A stretch of DNA of 32,731 bases, taken from IMG/VR virus record IMGVR_UViG_3300021247_000285, positions 1 through 32,731 of that record, one strand, 5' to 3'. Below are positions 1-7,849 of this stretch, one piece after another. How positions within the stretch are numbered: the stretch's first letter is position 1; each line of letters opens with the position of its first letter. This stretch comes from a virus. Below the pieces are notes generated by a model. It made no database searches, was not told where the DNA came from, and saw only the letters and a list, made by a program, of their open reading frames with translations. The translations under genes were made by a program, and so were the position numbers.

Positions 1-159
1 TTTTTCACACAAATATTTATTAAATATCTAAAACAAAAAAATCAATTATTCCCTGAATACCTAAATTTCAAAAGTGGTATTTGTACAATCGTTCCTTACT
101 TAGAAGGTTATACTTCATCTTTATATTTAGAAGATGATTGTGATTGTGATAAAAAGTAA
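1..159 (+). CDS. C-terminal end of unknown phage protein (partial)
   Basis: Frame 1 is open from the first base to a TAA at 157-159, giving 52 residues of a gene whose start lies outside the window. The tail ends in an acidic Cys-rich stretch (EDDCDCDKK). It lies just upstream of a tail-terminator-like gene, so it is probably a connector or tail gene, but I do not recognise the family. Confidence 0.6.
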   Translation, partial: FFTQIFIKYLKQKNQLFPEYLNFKSGICTIVPYLEGYTSSLYLEDDCDCDKK

Positions 160-196
160 TTAGAACAAAAGTATCAGGGTAAAATAGGATGATAAT

Positions 197-325
197 ATGA
201 GCAAAGAAGCAAACATTAAAAATCAAAATAAGCTAAAAGTTTATTTAGAAAAAACAAAAAAGAATGACTTTAAATCAAATAGTAAAACAAATAACAACAT
301 TCGGAAACAATCACGAGCAAATTAA
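197..325 (+). CDS. possible small basic ORF overlapping the next gene
   Basis: An ATG at 197 opens a 42-codon frame rich in Lys and Asn (begins MSKEANIKNQ). It follows the partial gene by 37 nt but overlaps the next, much better supported gene by 62 nt. The second half looks like an out-of-frame shadow. It may be a short real peptide or only a leader; support is weak. Confidence 0.25.
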   Translation: MSKEANIKNQNKLKVYLEKTKKNDFKSNSKTNNNIRKQSRAN

Positions 326-698
326 GTTCGTGTATTTCGGTGATGTCTGGGAACGTTTAAGTAATGGTGAAGTTACTTATCCTGCTATGTTCTTTTCTTT
401 AATTGATGCACAGATATTAGCGAAGCAAATACAATACAATTTTTCTATCTATGTAATGGATAGGATGCTAATGGAAGAAACTAATGAAACAGAAGTATTG
501 AGTGATATGACTTTAATCGGTCAGGATATGGTTGCTAAATTAAGAAGTCCTGAATATGATTGGACTGCAAGTGATAATATGACATTATCGTTTTATACTG
601 AATCTGACCCTGACTATTTAGCAGGTGTTAAAATTGATTTCACATTAACATTATCTTCATTAAACGACACTTGTCAAATACCTACTAATGGAATCTAA
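264..698 (+). CDS. tail terminator / head-tail connector-like protein
   Basis: 144 residues, with no signal peptide or membrane segment. The middle of the protein (FGDVWERLSNGEVTYPAMF and the VLSDMTLIGQDM segment) resembles a conserved protein I associate with Bacteroidota phage structural operons, usually just before tail genes. Proteins of this size there typically finish the tail or join it to the head; that role is inferred from family recall and position, not from a catalytic motif. Its end overlaps the start of the tail fibre gene by 11 nt, so translation is probably coupled. The ATG at 264 was kept because the conserved sequence begins within a few residues of it. Confidence 0.55.
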   Translation: MTLNQIVKQITTFGNNHEQIKFVYFGDVWERLSNGEVTYPAMFFSLIDAQILAKQIQYNFSIYVMDRMLMEETNETEVLSDMTLIGQDMVAKLRSPEYDWTASDNMTLSFYTESDPDYLAGVKIDFTLTLSSLNDTCQIPTNGI

Positions 699-3690
699 AA
701 AAATAAATCAACTAGCGACAGAAATGTCACCTGCTGCAAGTGACCTTACAATAATAGGTGACCCAATAACAGGTGTATCAAAAAAGATTACACTTGAACA
801 AATTTCATATTTATTTGGTGGCACAGTTTCTTTTTATACTAATTATGCATCATTCCCTGCAACAGGCGAAGTTGATGTAATATACTGTGCGAAGGATACT
901 AAAAAACTATATTTGTGGTCAGGTTCTGCCTATGTAGAAATGTTCCCTAGTCAGGCATTATTAGATACATATCAATTAAGAAGTGAGAAAGGAAATGCTA
1001 ATGGCTATGCATCATTGGATAGTTTAGGCAAAGTTCCTATTTCGCAATTGCCTAGTTCTATTATGGAATATAAGGGAATGTGGAATGCAGCAACAAATAC
1101 CCCAACATTAGCTAATGGCACAGGTGATACAGGTGATGTATATATATGTAATGTTGCAGGTACAGTTAACTTTGGTGCAGGTGCAATTACATTTGCAGTA
1201 GGTGATTATGTAGTTTATTCAGGTACTATTTGGCAGCGTTCAAGTGGTGCAACAGGTACGGTTACAAGTGTAGCAGTTACTGAAACAGGTGATGCATTAA
1301 CAATAACAGGTTCACCAATTACTACAAGTGGAACAATCAATATAGGCTTTGCAGGAACAGGTTCACAATATATTAAAGGTGATGGTACTTTAGCTACTTT
1401 CCCTACAACAATTTCAGAAGCACAAAAATTAGTTACTGAAGTATATAATAGTACAGGTGCAACATTAACAAAAGGTACAGTAGTTTATATTAATGGTGGT
1501 CAGGGAAATTTACCAACGGTTACTAAGGCACTAGCTACAGGTGATTCAACTTCAGCACAAACTTATGGTGTAGTAAAATCTGACATAACTAATATGAATA
1601 ATGGTTATGTTGTAGTAATGGGTGCATTAATTGACTTAGATACACAGGCTTATTCTGTTGGAACACAACTTTATTTAAGTAGCACAACTGCAGGTGCATG
1701 GACTACTACAAAGCAATACGCACCTAATCATTTGGTTTATGTAGGTATTGTAGTTAGGTCGCATCCTACACAGGGTGTTGTAGAAGTAAGAATTCAGAAC
1801 GGATTTGAATTAGATGAACTTCATAATGTTTCTGCACAAACACCTTCAAATAATAACGGAATATTTTATAATACTTCAACTTCATTATGGGAGGCTAAAT
1901 CTATTGCAACGGCATTAGGTTATACACCTGCAAATGATTCTTTAGTAGTACATTTATCAGGTAGTGAAACAATAACAGGTACTAAGACTTTTAATCCTCA
2001 ACAAAAGTTTGATGGCACATTAGCAATAAAAGAAGGCACTAGCGGAACATTAACAGGATATACTGTTTTGGGTGCTAATACAAATCAGTTGTTAGTTGGT
2101 GTTGTAGGTGCAACACATACTTTAACTTTCCCATCTTCAACAGGATATGTTTATACATTGCCAAGTGCAACAGGAACTTTAGCTTTAACTAGTGATTTAT
2201 CTTCTTATGTTCTAACAACTAGAACTATTTCTACTACTGCACCATTGCAAGGTGGTGGGGATTTAAGTGCAAATAGGACTTTATCTATAACACAAGCGAC
2301 TACTTCAACAAATGGTTATTTAAGTAGTACGGATTGGAATACTTTTAATGGCAAACAAAATGCTTTAACTAATCCTGTAACAGGTACAGGTACAAGCGGA
2401 CAAGTAACTTACTTTAATGGTACTTCATCAATTACAAGTTCAGCGAACTTAGCTTGGGATGGTACTAATTTATCAATAGGAAATCCAAGTTCACCTTTAG
2501 CACAATTACACGTTTACAATGCAAGTGCGGCTGCAACTATTTTATTACAAACTAATAGCACTACTGATTATTCGGAAATAGCAGTAAGGAACAATAGTTC
2601 AACGGCTACTTCTTATTTTAGACAATATTCAACGGCTACGACAGGAAGTGATTTTGGTATATCAAGGGCAGGATTAGCTTTGTTCTTTAGTAACTATGCT
2701 ACTAACTTTGCAATAGGAACTAGAAATGGAGGTAATTTAATATTTGGTACGGCTGATACTGAAAGGGCAAGGATAAATACTTCAGGTAATTTTGGAATTG
2801 GAACAACTTCGCCAACTTCTCCTTTGCACGTTGGTACTGCAACAAGTGGTAATCAAAAGATACAACAATGGGGAGAACCAGGTTTTGTTGACAATTACGG
2901 TTTAATATTAAGGGGAAGTAGTTTAGATGGTATATTCAAGTTTTATGGTTTAAACAATGGTACGGAAACTAGTTCGCCTATTTTATCAATGAACAGAAGC
3001 AATGGTAACGTAGGTATAGGAACAAGTACTCCAAATACCTATTCAAATTATACAAACTTACAAGTAAATGGAACTAGTGCAGGAATGGTTCAAGTATCAG
3101 GTTCTTCATCTACGTTAGCATCTTTTTATGCAGGTTCAGGTATAGGTCAAATAGGCACTACATCTAATCATCCTTTTATGTTCTTTACTAATGATGTTGA
3201 AAGAGCCAGAATTACAAGTGGGGGGGTATTATGTGTTGGAACTACTTCAGGATTTGATAGTGGGAAGATTTGTTCGGATGGTGGGACTGATTATACTCCA
3301 TTCGCTGCAAAAGTAGGCACAACTGCAAATGCAGGGCAAATGTATTTTAGAAATCCAAATGGTATTGTTGGTTCAATCACTTCTAGTGGTTCAGCAACTT
3401 CTTTTAACACTTCATCTGATTATCGTCTAAAACAGGACATAAAAGACTACAACGGATTGTCTTTAGTTTCTGCAATTAAAACTTATGATTATGAATGGAA
3501 ATCGGATAATACAAGAGCTTATGGAGTTTTAGCTCACGAATTAGCAGAAGTAATTCCTTATGCAGTACACGGACAAAAAGACGGTAAAGAAATGCAAGGT
3601 GTTGACTATTCTAAAATAGTACCAATATTAGTAAAAGCAATACAAGAACAACAACAACAAATAGAAGAATTAAAACTAAAAATAAAATAA
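688..3690 (+). CDS. tail fibre with C-terminal S74 self-cleaving chaperone domain
   Basis: A 1000-residue receptor-binding fibre. The N-terminus (about 1-45) is the likely virion-attachment part. The long middle is Gly/Ser/Thr/Asn-rich and low complexity, as in beta-structured trimeric fibres, with repeated phrases such as GIGTTSPTSPLHVG and NVGIGTSTPNT. From about residue 907 it matches the intramolecular chaperone of endosialidase (Peptidase S74): the motif SSDYRLKQDI supplies Ser910-Asp911 at the expected cleavage site and Lys915 as partner, followed by a Y-G-V-x-A-x-E-L core and a C-terminal coiled coil (QEQQQQIEELK). In this family the domain trimerises the fibre and then cuts itself off. 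Host specificity probably resides in this gene. Confidence 0.88.
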   Translation: MESKKINQLATEMSPAASDLTIIGDPITGVSKKITLEQISYLFGGTVSFYTNYASFPATGEVDVIYCAKDTKKLYLWSGSAYVEMFPSQALLDTYQLRSEKGNANGYASLDSLGKVPISQLPSSIMEYKGMWNAATNTPTLANGTGDTGDVYICNVAGTVNFGAGAITFAVGDYVVYSGTIWQRSSGATGTVTSVAVTETGDALTITGSPITTSGTINIGFAGTGSQYIKGDGTLATFPTTISEAQKLVTEVYNSTGATLTKGTVVYINGGQGNLPTVTKALATGDSTSAQTYGVVKSDITNMNNGYVVVMGALIDLDTQAYSVGTQLYLSSTTAGAWTTTKQYAPNHLVYVGIVVRSHPTQGVVEVRIQNGFELDELHNVSAQTPSNNNGIFYNTSTSLWEAKSIATALGYTPANDSLVVHLSGSETITGTKTFNPQQKFDGTLAIKEGTSGTLTGYTVLGANTNQLLVGVVGATHTLTFPSSTGYVYTLPSATGTLALTSDLSSYVLTTRTISTTAPLQGGGDLSANRTLSITQATTSTNGYLSSTDWNTFNGKQNALTNPVTGTGTSGQVTYFNGTSSITSSANLAWDGTNLSIGNPSSPLAQLHVYNASAAATILLQTNSTTDYSEIAVRNNSSTATSYFRQYSTATTGSDFGISRAGLALFFSNYATNFAIGTRNGGNLIFGTADTERARINTSGNFGIGTTSPTSPLHVGTATSGNQKIQQWGEPGFVDNYGLILRGSSLDGIFKFYGLNNGTETSSPILSMNRSNGNVGIGTSTPNTYSNYTNLQVNGTSAGMVQVSGSSSTLASFYAGSGIGQIGTTSNHPFMFFTNDVERARITSGGVLCVGTTSGFDSGKICSDGGTDYTPFAAKVGTTANAGQMYFRNPNGIVGSITSSGSATSFNTSSDYRLKQDIKDYNGLSLVSAIKTYDYEWKSDNTRAYGVLAHELAEVIPYAVHGQKDGKEMQGVDYSKIVPILVKAIQEQQQQIEELKLKIK

Positions 3691-3691
3691 A

Positions 3692-4021
3692 ATGAGTACA
3701 ACTTACAATTGGGTAATAAACCAAATGGATACAAAGCCAACCGAAGATGGCTTAACTGATGTAGTGGTAACAGTACATTGGACTAGAGTAGCAACGGAAG
3801 GCGAAATCGTAGTATCTAGTTACGGCACAATGAATTGCACAACTCCGAGTGCTACAGACTTTACAGCATATCCTGACTTAACACAGGAGCAAGTAGAATC
3901 TTGGCTTGATGCAGGATTAGATGTACCTACTATTGATTTAGGATTAGACAAACAAATTGAGGATATTATCAATCCACCAATAATTGTTTTGCCTTTGCCT
4001 TGGCAGAATACAAATAATTAA
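3692..4021 (+). CDS. small fibre-associated protein (DUF7936-like)
   Basis: 109 residues starting 1 nt after the fibre stop. The pattern TYNWVINQMD ... VVVTVHWTRVATEGE ... YPDLTQEQVESWLD resembles small proteins found next to tail fibres in many phages (the fold named DUF7936, as I recall it). The end is hydrophobic and Pro-rich (PPIIVLPLPWQ). A role as fibre assembly or capping factor is plausible from position only. Confidence 0.55.
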   Translation: MSTTYNWVINQMDTKPTEDGLTDVVVTVHWTRVATEGEIVVSSYGTMNCTTPSATDFTAYPDLTQEQVESWLDAGLDVPTIDLGLDKQIEDIINPPIIVLPLPWQNTNN

Positions 4022-4032
4022 TTATATATTTG
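4000..4032 (+). promoter_or_regulatory. candidate Bacteroidota promoter before lysis cassette
   Basis: TATATTTG at 4025-4032 matches the Bacteroidota -7 consensus TAnnTTTG. A TTG at 4000-4002 lies 22 nt upstream, slightly longer than usual. It ends 16 nt before the first ATG of the lysis cassette. It would allow separate late expression of lysis genes. Confidence 0.5.
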
Positions 4033-4048
4033 TAAAAAAAATAACATT

Positions 4049-4189
4049 ATGACACTTAACGAACAACAACTACAGGAACTACAAAACATTATCAATGCAA
4101 TCCCTACATTATACGGAGTGCAATTAATTCAATTTTTTCAAAAGGTAAGCCAAGATAACGCACCTAAAGAAGAAGTAAAAGAAGACTAA
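4049..4189 (+). CDS. 46-residue hypothetical at the head of lysis cassette
   Basis: ATG at 4049 gives a 46-residue protein (begins MTLNEQQLQE, ends EEVKED). It has an amphipathic N-terminus with a central LYGVQLIQFFQ stretch and an acidic tail. Its stop TAA shares one base with the ATG of the next gene (TAATG), a sign of coupled translation that supports it being real. Function is unknown; lysis control is possible from context. Confidence 0.6.
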   Translation: MTLNEQQLQELQNIINAIPTLYGVQLIQFFQKVSQDNAPKEEVKED

Positions 4190-4362
4190 TGACACCACAT
4201 AGCGACCGAGCAGACATATCAACACTTACAAGCATTTTAGGTGCAGTTATTTCAATAACAAGTATTCAACCAATAGTTACATTAATGGCTAGTTTGGTCG
4301 CTATTGTTTCAGGTTTATTTGCAATTAGATATTATTACAAGGCTATTAAAAAGTTAAAGTAA
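4189..4362 (+). CDS. holin-like small membrane protein 1
   Basis: 57 residues. A hydrophilic start (MTPHSDRADIS) is followed by two hydrophobic segments, roughly 14-30 and 31-50, and a basic tail (YYYKAIKKLK). Both ends overlap neighbours by one base (TAATG). Small size, two membrane segments, charged C-terminus and the downstream spanin and endopeptidase fit a holin that would permeabilise the inner membrane at lysis. The next gene is an alternative candidate, so which one is holin and which antiholin cannot be told. Confidence 0.65.
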   Translation: MTPHSDRADISTLTSILGAVISITSIQPIVTLMASLVAIVSGLFAIRYYYKAIKKLK

Positions 4363-4553
4363 TGATGAAGTTTTTAAATACTATATACGGTTCATGGGTT
4401 AAAATATTCCTATCTGCCATACTTGCAATGGTAATAAGCAAAGGTGATATTTATTCAGTAACATTAAAGGATTGTATCAATGCAGGTATCATTTCAATAT
4501 TACCTATAGTCATAAATTATATAAATCCACACGATACCAGATATGGGAAATAA
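4362..4553 (+). CDS. holin-like small membrane protein 2
   Basis: 63 residues with hydrophobic stretches at about 12-27 and 40-55, ending in NPHDTRYGK. The ending NP-x-DTRYGK is familiar to me from holin-like proteins of Flavobacteriia phages. The start overlaps the previous stop by one base and the end overlaps the spanin gene by 11 nt. It may be the holin or a second pore or antiholin component. Confidence 0.65.
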   Translation: MMKFLNTIYGSWVKIFLSAILAMVISKGDIYSVTLKDCINAGIISILPIVINYINPHDTRYGK

Positions 4554-5043
4554 AACTAAGTTATTTATTATTTATTTAATATGTTTATTTTTAATAATAA
4601 TATCAGGATGCAATAGTATAAAGAAGGCAGAAAGAAAGGTTTTAAATGACAAAGAAAGTAGTGAAAGGGTATTCAGGGAATTAGAAAAAACAAGACCTTG
4701 TGCGAATGATACAACGGTTATAACTGTTTCAGATACAGTTTATAAAACAGATACTGCTATAGATTATAAAAGGGATACAATAAACAATGTTATAACATTG
4801 ACTGAAAAGGGAAAAATAATTTATAAGACTAAGACAATAACTGAAACCAAAACTGCGTTTGTAGTAGATAATCGTAGATTGGATTTAATGGCTGATTCTG
4901 TGCGTTTCTACAAGGTTTCTTTGGCATATAGTATAGATACCACAAAAAAGTGGAGAGGTCGATTTTGGAACTTATTATTAGGTTTAATTGGATTTATAGT
5001 AATTATTGTATTTTTATATAAGCTATTAAAGACTTTAAAATGA
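4543..5043 (+). CDS. probable unimolecular spanin (u-spanin)
   Basis: 166 residues with a complete u-spanin layout. The N-terminal signal sequence ends in a lipobox, I20-S21-G22-C23, with Asn at +2, so the protein should be an outer-membrane lipoprotein. A periplasmic region of about 115 residues follows, rich in Thr/Val/Asp strands (TTVITVSDTVYKTDT). A C-terminal transmembrane helix spans about 142-162 with a basic tail. One chain anchored in both membranes is the design of T1 gp11, which fuses the two membranes in the last step of lysis. It overlaps the endopeptidase gene by 4 nt and sits between holin-like genes and endolysin. No homology search was possible. Confidence 0.72.
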   Translation: MGNKTKLFIIYLICLFLIIISGCNSIKKAERKVLNDKESSERVFRELEKTRPCANDTTVITVSDTVYKTDTAIDYKRDTINNVITLTEKGKIIYKTKTITETKTAFVVDNRRLDLMADSVRFYKVSLAYSIDTTKKWRGRFWNLLLGLIGFIVIIVFLYKLLKTLK

Positions 5044-5546
5044 AAGACCAAGTAACATTAGATAGGATAAAATTATTGCATCCTAAGTTAAAAGATGAAG
5101 TTTTAAATATATATGATGAAATAGTAGCTGCACTTAATGGTTCAGCTATTTGTCGTTTTGCATATACTTTAAGAACTTTTGCTGAACAGGATGCATTATA
5201 TGCACAAGGTAGAACAAAGGTAGGTGCTAAGGTTACAAATGCTAAAGGTGGGCAGTCATATCATAATTATGGGTTAGCTATTGATATTGTTTTATTGGTA
5301 GACAAGGATAAAAATGGTAGCTTTGAAACTGCAAGTTGGTCAACCAATGAAGATTTTGATGGGGATAAGACTGCAGATTGGATGGAAATAGTTTCTATAT
5401 TTAAAAGATATGGGTTTGAGGCAGGAATAGATTGGCATTTTAAAGATGCTCCACATTTCCAAAAGACCTTCGGATATTCTGTAAAAGAATTACAAGATTT
5501 ATATAACTCTAAAAAAGTAGATAAAAATAATTATGTTCTTATATAA
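5040..5546 (+). CDS. endolysin, M15 peptidoglycan endopeptidase
   Basis: 168 residues with the M15C (VanY/L-alanyl-D-glutamate peptidase) signature: RTFAEQDALYAQGR near residue 44, SYHNYGLAIDI supplying zinc ligands His75 and Asp82, and DAPHF with His139 as third ligand and Asp136 as likely catalytic base, in the same spacing as T5 endolysin. It would cut peptide stems of murein in the periplasm. No signal peptide is visible, so export through a holin is expected. It overlaps the spanin gene by 4 nt and the homing endonuclease by 14 nt. Confidence 0.88.
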   Translation: MKDQVTLDRIKLLHPKLKDEVLNIYDEIVAALNGSAICRFAYTLRTFAEQDALYAQGRTKVGAKVTNAKGGQSYHNYGLAIDIVLLVDKDKNGSFETASWSTNEDFDGDKTADWMEIVSIFKRYGFEAGIDWHFKDAPHFQKTFGYSVKELQDLYNSKKVDKNNYVLI

Positions 5547-6102
5547 TAGTGGAATTTACTTTATTGCATCTAAAATAGATGGTAAACTATATATTGGTCA
5601 AAGTAAAAAACTGAATAATAGAATTAATGACCATTTTAGAAGGCTTAGAAATAATAAACATCAAAATAGACATTTACAATATGCATATAATTTATATGGG
5701 AAAGATAATTTTTACTATGAAATAATTGAATATTGTGATGAAAATATGTTATCAAGTGCAGAATCTTTTTATATATCTTATTTAAAAACTTATAATGATT
5801 CAATTGGTTATAATTTAAAGGCAGAAATTGGAGAGCATAGCATTCATAGTGAAAATACAATAAAATATATGCGTTCAATAAAACCTTGTAAAATAGTATA
5901 TGCTTTTAATATTAATGGACAATTAATAAAATATTGGGATAGCATTAAATTATGTGCAAGTGAATTGAAAGTAAATACTTGTGATGTAAGAAGAACAATA
6001 TCACAAAAACAAAGACTTTGCAAAGGATATGTTTTAAATGATGCTCCGACTTTTAGACTTAGAGAAAATAAAAGAAAATTAAACTATAAAAATTTATGCT
6101 AA
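5533..6102 (+). CDS. GIY-YIG homing endonuclease with NUMOD1-like tail
   Basis: 189 residues. GIY at 7-9, YIG at 20-22, Arg30, Glu77 and Asn94 match the GIY-YIG catalytic core. Residues about 122-168 (VYAFNINGQLIKYWDS ... RLCKGYVL) resemble the NUMOD1/IENR1 DNA-binding module of homing enzymes. The gene is squeezed between endolysin and exonuclease genes with overlaps of 14 and 7 nt, and looks even more A/T-rich than its neighbours, as expected for a mobile free-standing endonuclease. No intron is evident around it. Its target is likely the same locus in related phages. Confidence 0.85.
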   Translation: MFLYNSGIYFIASKIDGKLYIGQSKKLNNRINDHFRRLRNNKHQNRHLQYAYNLYGKDNFYYEIIEYCDENMLSSAESFYISYLKTYNDSIGYNLKAEIGEHSIHSENTIKYMRSIKPCKIVYAFNINGQLIKYWDSIKLCASELKVNTCDVRRTISQKQRLCKGYVLNDAPTFRLRENKRKLNYKNLC

Positions 6103-6830
6103 AAACCAAGCGAAGAAGGCTATACTTTGATATTGAAGTTTCAGCCAACGTGGGTTTATTTTGGCAGTCAGGATACAAACTGCAAATAGGTACAGAAAAT
6201 ATTATAAAAGAAAGAGCAATTATTTGTATTTGTTACAAGTGGGAAGATGACAAAGATGTCTATTATTTGCAATGGGATAGCAAACAATGTGATAAAAAAC
6301 TATTACAGGAATTTGTTAGTGTAGCAAATCAGGCTGATGAATTAATAGGGCATAATGGTGATAAGTTTGACTTAGCATGGATTAGAACAAGATGCTTATT
6401 TCATAGAATAGAAATGTTCCCTACATATACTACAATAGATACATTAAAGGTTGCACGTTCTAAGTTTAAATTTAATTCTAATAGACTAGATTACATTGGT
6501 AAGTTCTTAGGCTTAGGTCAAAAGAATCATACCAACTTTGATTTATGGAAAGATATAATGCTAAAGAATTGTAAAAAGGCAATGAATACAATGATTGATT
6601 ATTGTATCCAAGATGTAGTGTTATTAGAAAAAGTTCATAAAGAATTAAATAATCATATACCTGCTAAAACACACTATGGTGTTGTATTTGGACATGATAG
6701 GGGTACTTGTCCTGAATGTGGTAGTGATGATTTAATAAGAAATAATAAAGTAATTACTGCAACAGGATTAACTAGGATTCAATATAAATGTAATACCTGT
6801 CATAAGTATCATTCTAAAACTGACAAATAA
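6096..6830 (+). CDS. DEDDy 3'-5' exonuclease with C-terminal zinc ribbon
   Basis: 244 residues. The RNase H-like exonuclease fold is shown by YFDIE (Asp12, Glu14), GDKFDL (Asp92) and YCIQD (Tyr169, Asp173), i.e. DEDDy acids as in DnaQ and family B polymerase exonuclease domains. Four cysteines at 205, 208, 232 and 235 (CPECG ... CNTC) form a zinc ribbon fused to the C-terminus. It probably trims DNA ends in replication or recombination or degrades host DNA. It is transcribed with the MazG-like gene, meeting it at TAATG. Confidence 0.8.
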   Translation: MLKTKRRRLYFDIEVSANVGLFWQSGYKLQIGTENIIKERAIICICYKWEDDKDVYYLQWDSKQCDKKLLQEFVSVANQADELIGHNGDKFDLAWIRTRCLFHRIEMFPTYTTIDTLKVARSKFKFNSNRLDYIGKFLGLGQKNHTNFDLWKDIMLKNCKKAMNTMIDYCIQDVVLLEKVHKELNNHIPAKTHYGVVFGHDRGTCPECGSDDLIRNNKVITATGLTRIQYKCNTCHKYHSKTDK

Positions 6831-7033
6831 TGAGTAAAATCCTATATAGTATAATAGATGATTTAATAGCTAGAGAAGACAAAGGATTAAAGGAATACGG
6901 AACTACAATGGATAGGACTGATTTAACTGAACAGGATTGGCTTCAACACGCTTATGAAGAAGCATTAGATTTATCTATTTATCTAAAGAAAATTATAAAA
7001 ACTAAACAAAATGCGTTATCCAAAAAACTTTAA
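6830..7033 (+). CDS. MazG-like nucleotide pyrophosphohydrolase-related protein
   Basis: 67 residues containing YGTTMDRTDLTEQDWLQHA and YEEALDLSIYLKK. The EEAxD helix motif is typical of the all-alpha NTP pyrophosphatase (MazG/dUTPase-2) superfamily, and short versions of this sequence are frequent in phages. It is much shorter than full MazG (about 100 residues per domain), so it may work as a multimer or not be catalytic. It begins one base before the exonuclease stop. Confidence 0.6.
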   Translation: MSKILYSIIDDLIAREDKGLKEYGTTMDRTDLTEQDWLQHAYEEALDLSIYLKKIIKTKQNALSKKL

Positions 7034-7196
7034 TAAAATGAGCATTGTAGAGCAGGAAGTTTGGTTAGTAAAAAAACTATCTGAATTATATAGTGAAGAA
7101 AATACTATAAAAAAAGCATTGGCAAAGGTTAGGGGTGGAACTAAGTATGAAGTAAAAGAAATTGAAAGACCTGATGAACTTGAATTAAAGTCATGA
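7011..7196 (+). CDS. hypothetical protein
   Basis: 61 residues, charged, beginning MRYPKNFNKM with a helix-rich middle (EQEVWLVKKLSELY). It overlaps the previous gene by 23 nt; an in-frame ATG at 7038 would remove the overlap and start at MSIVEQE. I kept the upstream start because YPKNFN looks like a true N-terminus. No family recognised. Confidence 0.55.
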   Translation: MRYPKNFNKMSIVEQEVWLVKKLSELYSEENTIKKALAKVRGGTKYEVKEIERPDELELKS

Positions 7197-7462
7197 AAAT
7201 AAAGATAATACATAAAAAGCTAGGCAGAGAACAAGCACATGGCATTGCCGAAAGTGATGGTATTATCTATATAGACCCTAGATTAAAGGGTAGAAAGAAA
7301 CTTGAAATATATATACACGAAATATTTCATATATTAAATCCTGAAGATACAGAAGAACAGGTCATTGAAAAGAGTGTCACATTAACTAAAATGCTATGGA
7401 ATCTAGGCTACAGACAGGTAGACAATAGCAAACATTTACCCCTACAGGATGGTAGCAAATAA
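7193..7462 (+). CDS. small HExxH metallopeptidase-like protein
   Basis: 89 residues with His42-Glu-Ile-Phe-His46 in a helix after the strand IIYIDPRL, the arrangement of minimal zincin proteins (ImmA/IrrE or SprT-like). A third metal ligand could come from Glu59. ImmA-like enzymes cut repressors in other mobile elements; whether this one is active, and on what, is unknown. It overlaps the previous gene by 4 nt and is the last gene before a control region. Confidence 0.6.
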   Translation: MKIKIIHKKLGREQAHGIAESDGIIYIDPRLKGRKKLEIYIHEIFHILNPEDTEEQVIEKSVTLTKMLWNLGYRQVDNSKHLPLQDGSK

Positions 7463-7480
7463 TATATAATTATATATCAT

Positions 7481-7515
7481 TTACCATTTATCCCTATTAT
7501 TTACCGTTCATCACA
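7481..7515 (+). promoter_or_regulatory. twin operator, copy 1
   Basis: Two direct repeats TTACCATTTATC (7481-7492) and TTACCGTTCATC (7501-7512) have start-to-start spacing of exactly 20 bp. The same pair with the same 20-bp spacing occurs at 20047, identical at 30 of 35 positions. The second box starts 40 bp upstream of a TTTG -33 element in both places. This looks like an activator or repressor site bound on one face of the helix. Confidence 0.75.
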
Positions 7516-7540
7516 TTTCTAAAAAATAAGTGCATATTGT

Positions 7541-7571
7541 TTTGATAGTATGTTCATAAGTTGTATATTTG
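7541..7571 (+). promoter_or_regulatory. Bacteroidota-type promoter for replication operon
   Basis: TTTG at 7541-7544, a 19-nt spacer and TATATTTG at 7564-7571 match the Bacteroidota primary sigma consensus (TTTG/TAnnTTTG). The transcript would carry an A-rich leader (AAACAAACAAAAAAC) to the ATG at 7609. No other gene start or terminator lies between. Confidence 0.8.
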
Positions 7572-7608
7572 CTATGTCATTAATTGATAAACAAACAAAA
7601 AACAAATT

Positions 7609-7845
7609 ATGGAAAATTTATTAGAAACATTAGAATTTACTAAATTGTCATTGAACTACAAAGAATTTGATGCTTTGTATATGGCAACACTTACTCGTAT
7701 TGAAAGAATTGAAAACCTAATTAAAAATTGGCAGCAATTTCCTAGCAATGATTCTGAATCATTTATTATTAAGTATTCAGAAGAAAAAGAATTATTGGAA
7801 AACTTAGGTAAAAAATTATTAAATTTTAATCAAAATAATATCTAA
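7609..7845 (+). CDS. hypothetical protein, first gene of replication operon
   Basis: 78 residues, mostly helical and charged (MENLLETLEF; EEKELLENLGKKLL), with no Cys and no recognisable domain. It is the first gene behind the promoter at 7541. Similar N-termini (MEN) recur in the next genes, but the sequences are not otherwise alike. Confidence 0.65.
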   Translation: MENLLETLEFTKLSLNYKEFDALYMATLTRIERIENLIKNWQQFPSNDSESFIIKYSEEKELLENLGKKLLNFNQNNI

Positions 7846-7849
7846 CAAT

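Noticed and set aside
2041-3240. Repetitive Thr/Ser/Gly sequence in the fibre as a DNA repeat or diversity-generating target
   Set aside because: The repeats are short protein-level phrases of a beta-structured fibre; no template repeat, reverse transcriptase or accessory gene is seen.
5645-5878. Open frames on the minus strand (for example here, 7016-7213, 9182-9463, 32174-32476)
   Set aside because: They lie wholly or mostly within well-supported + strand genes and have no family-like sequence or sensible spacing; treated as shadows.
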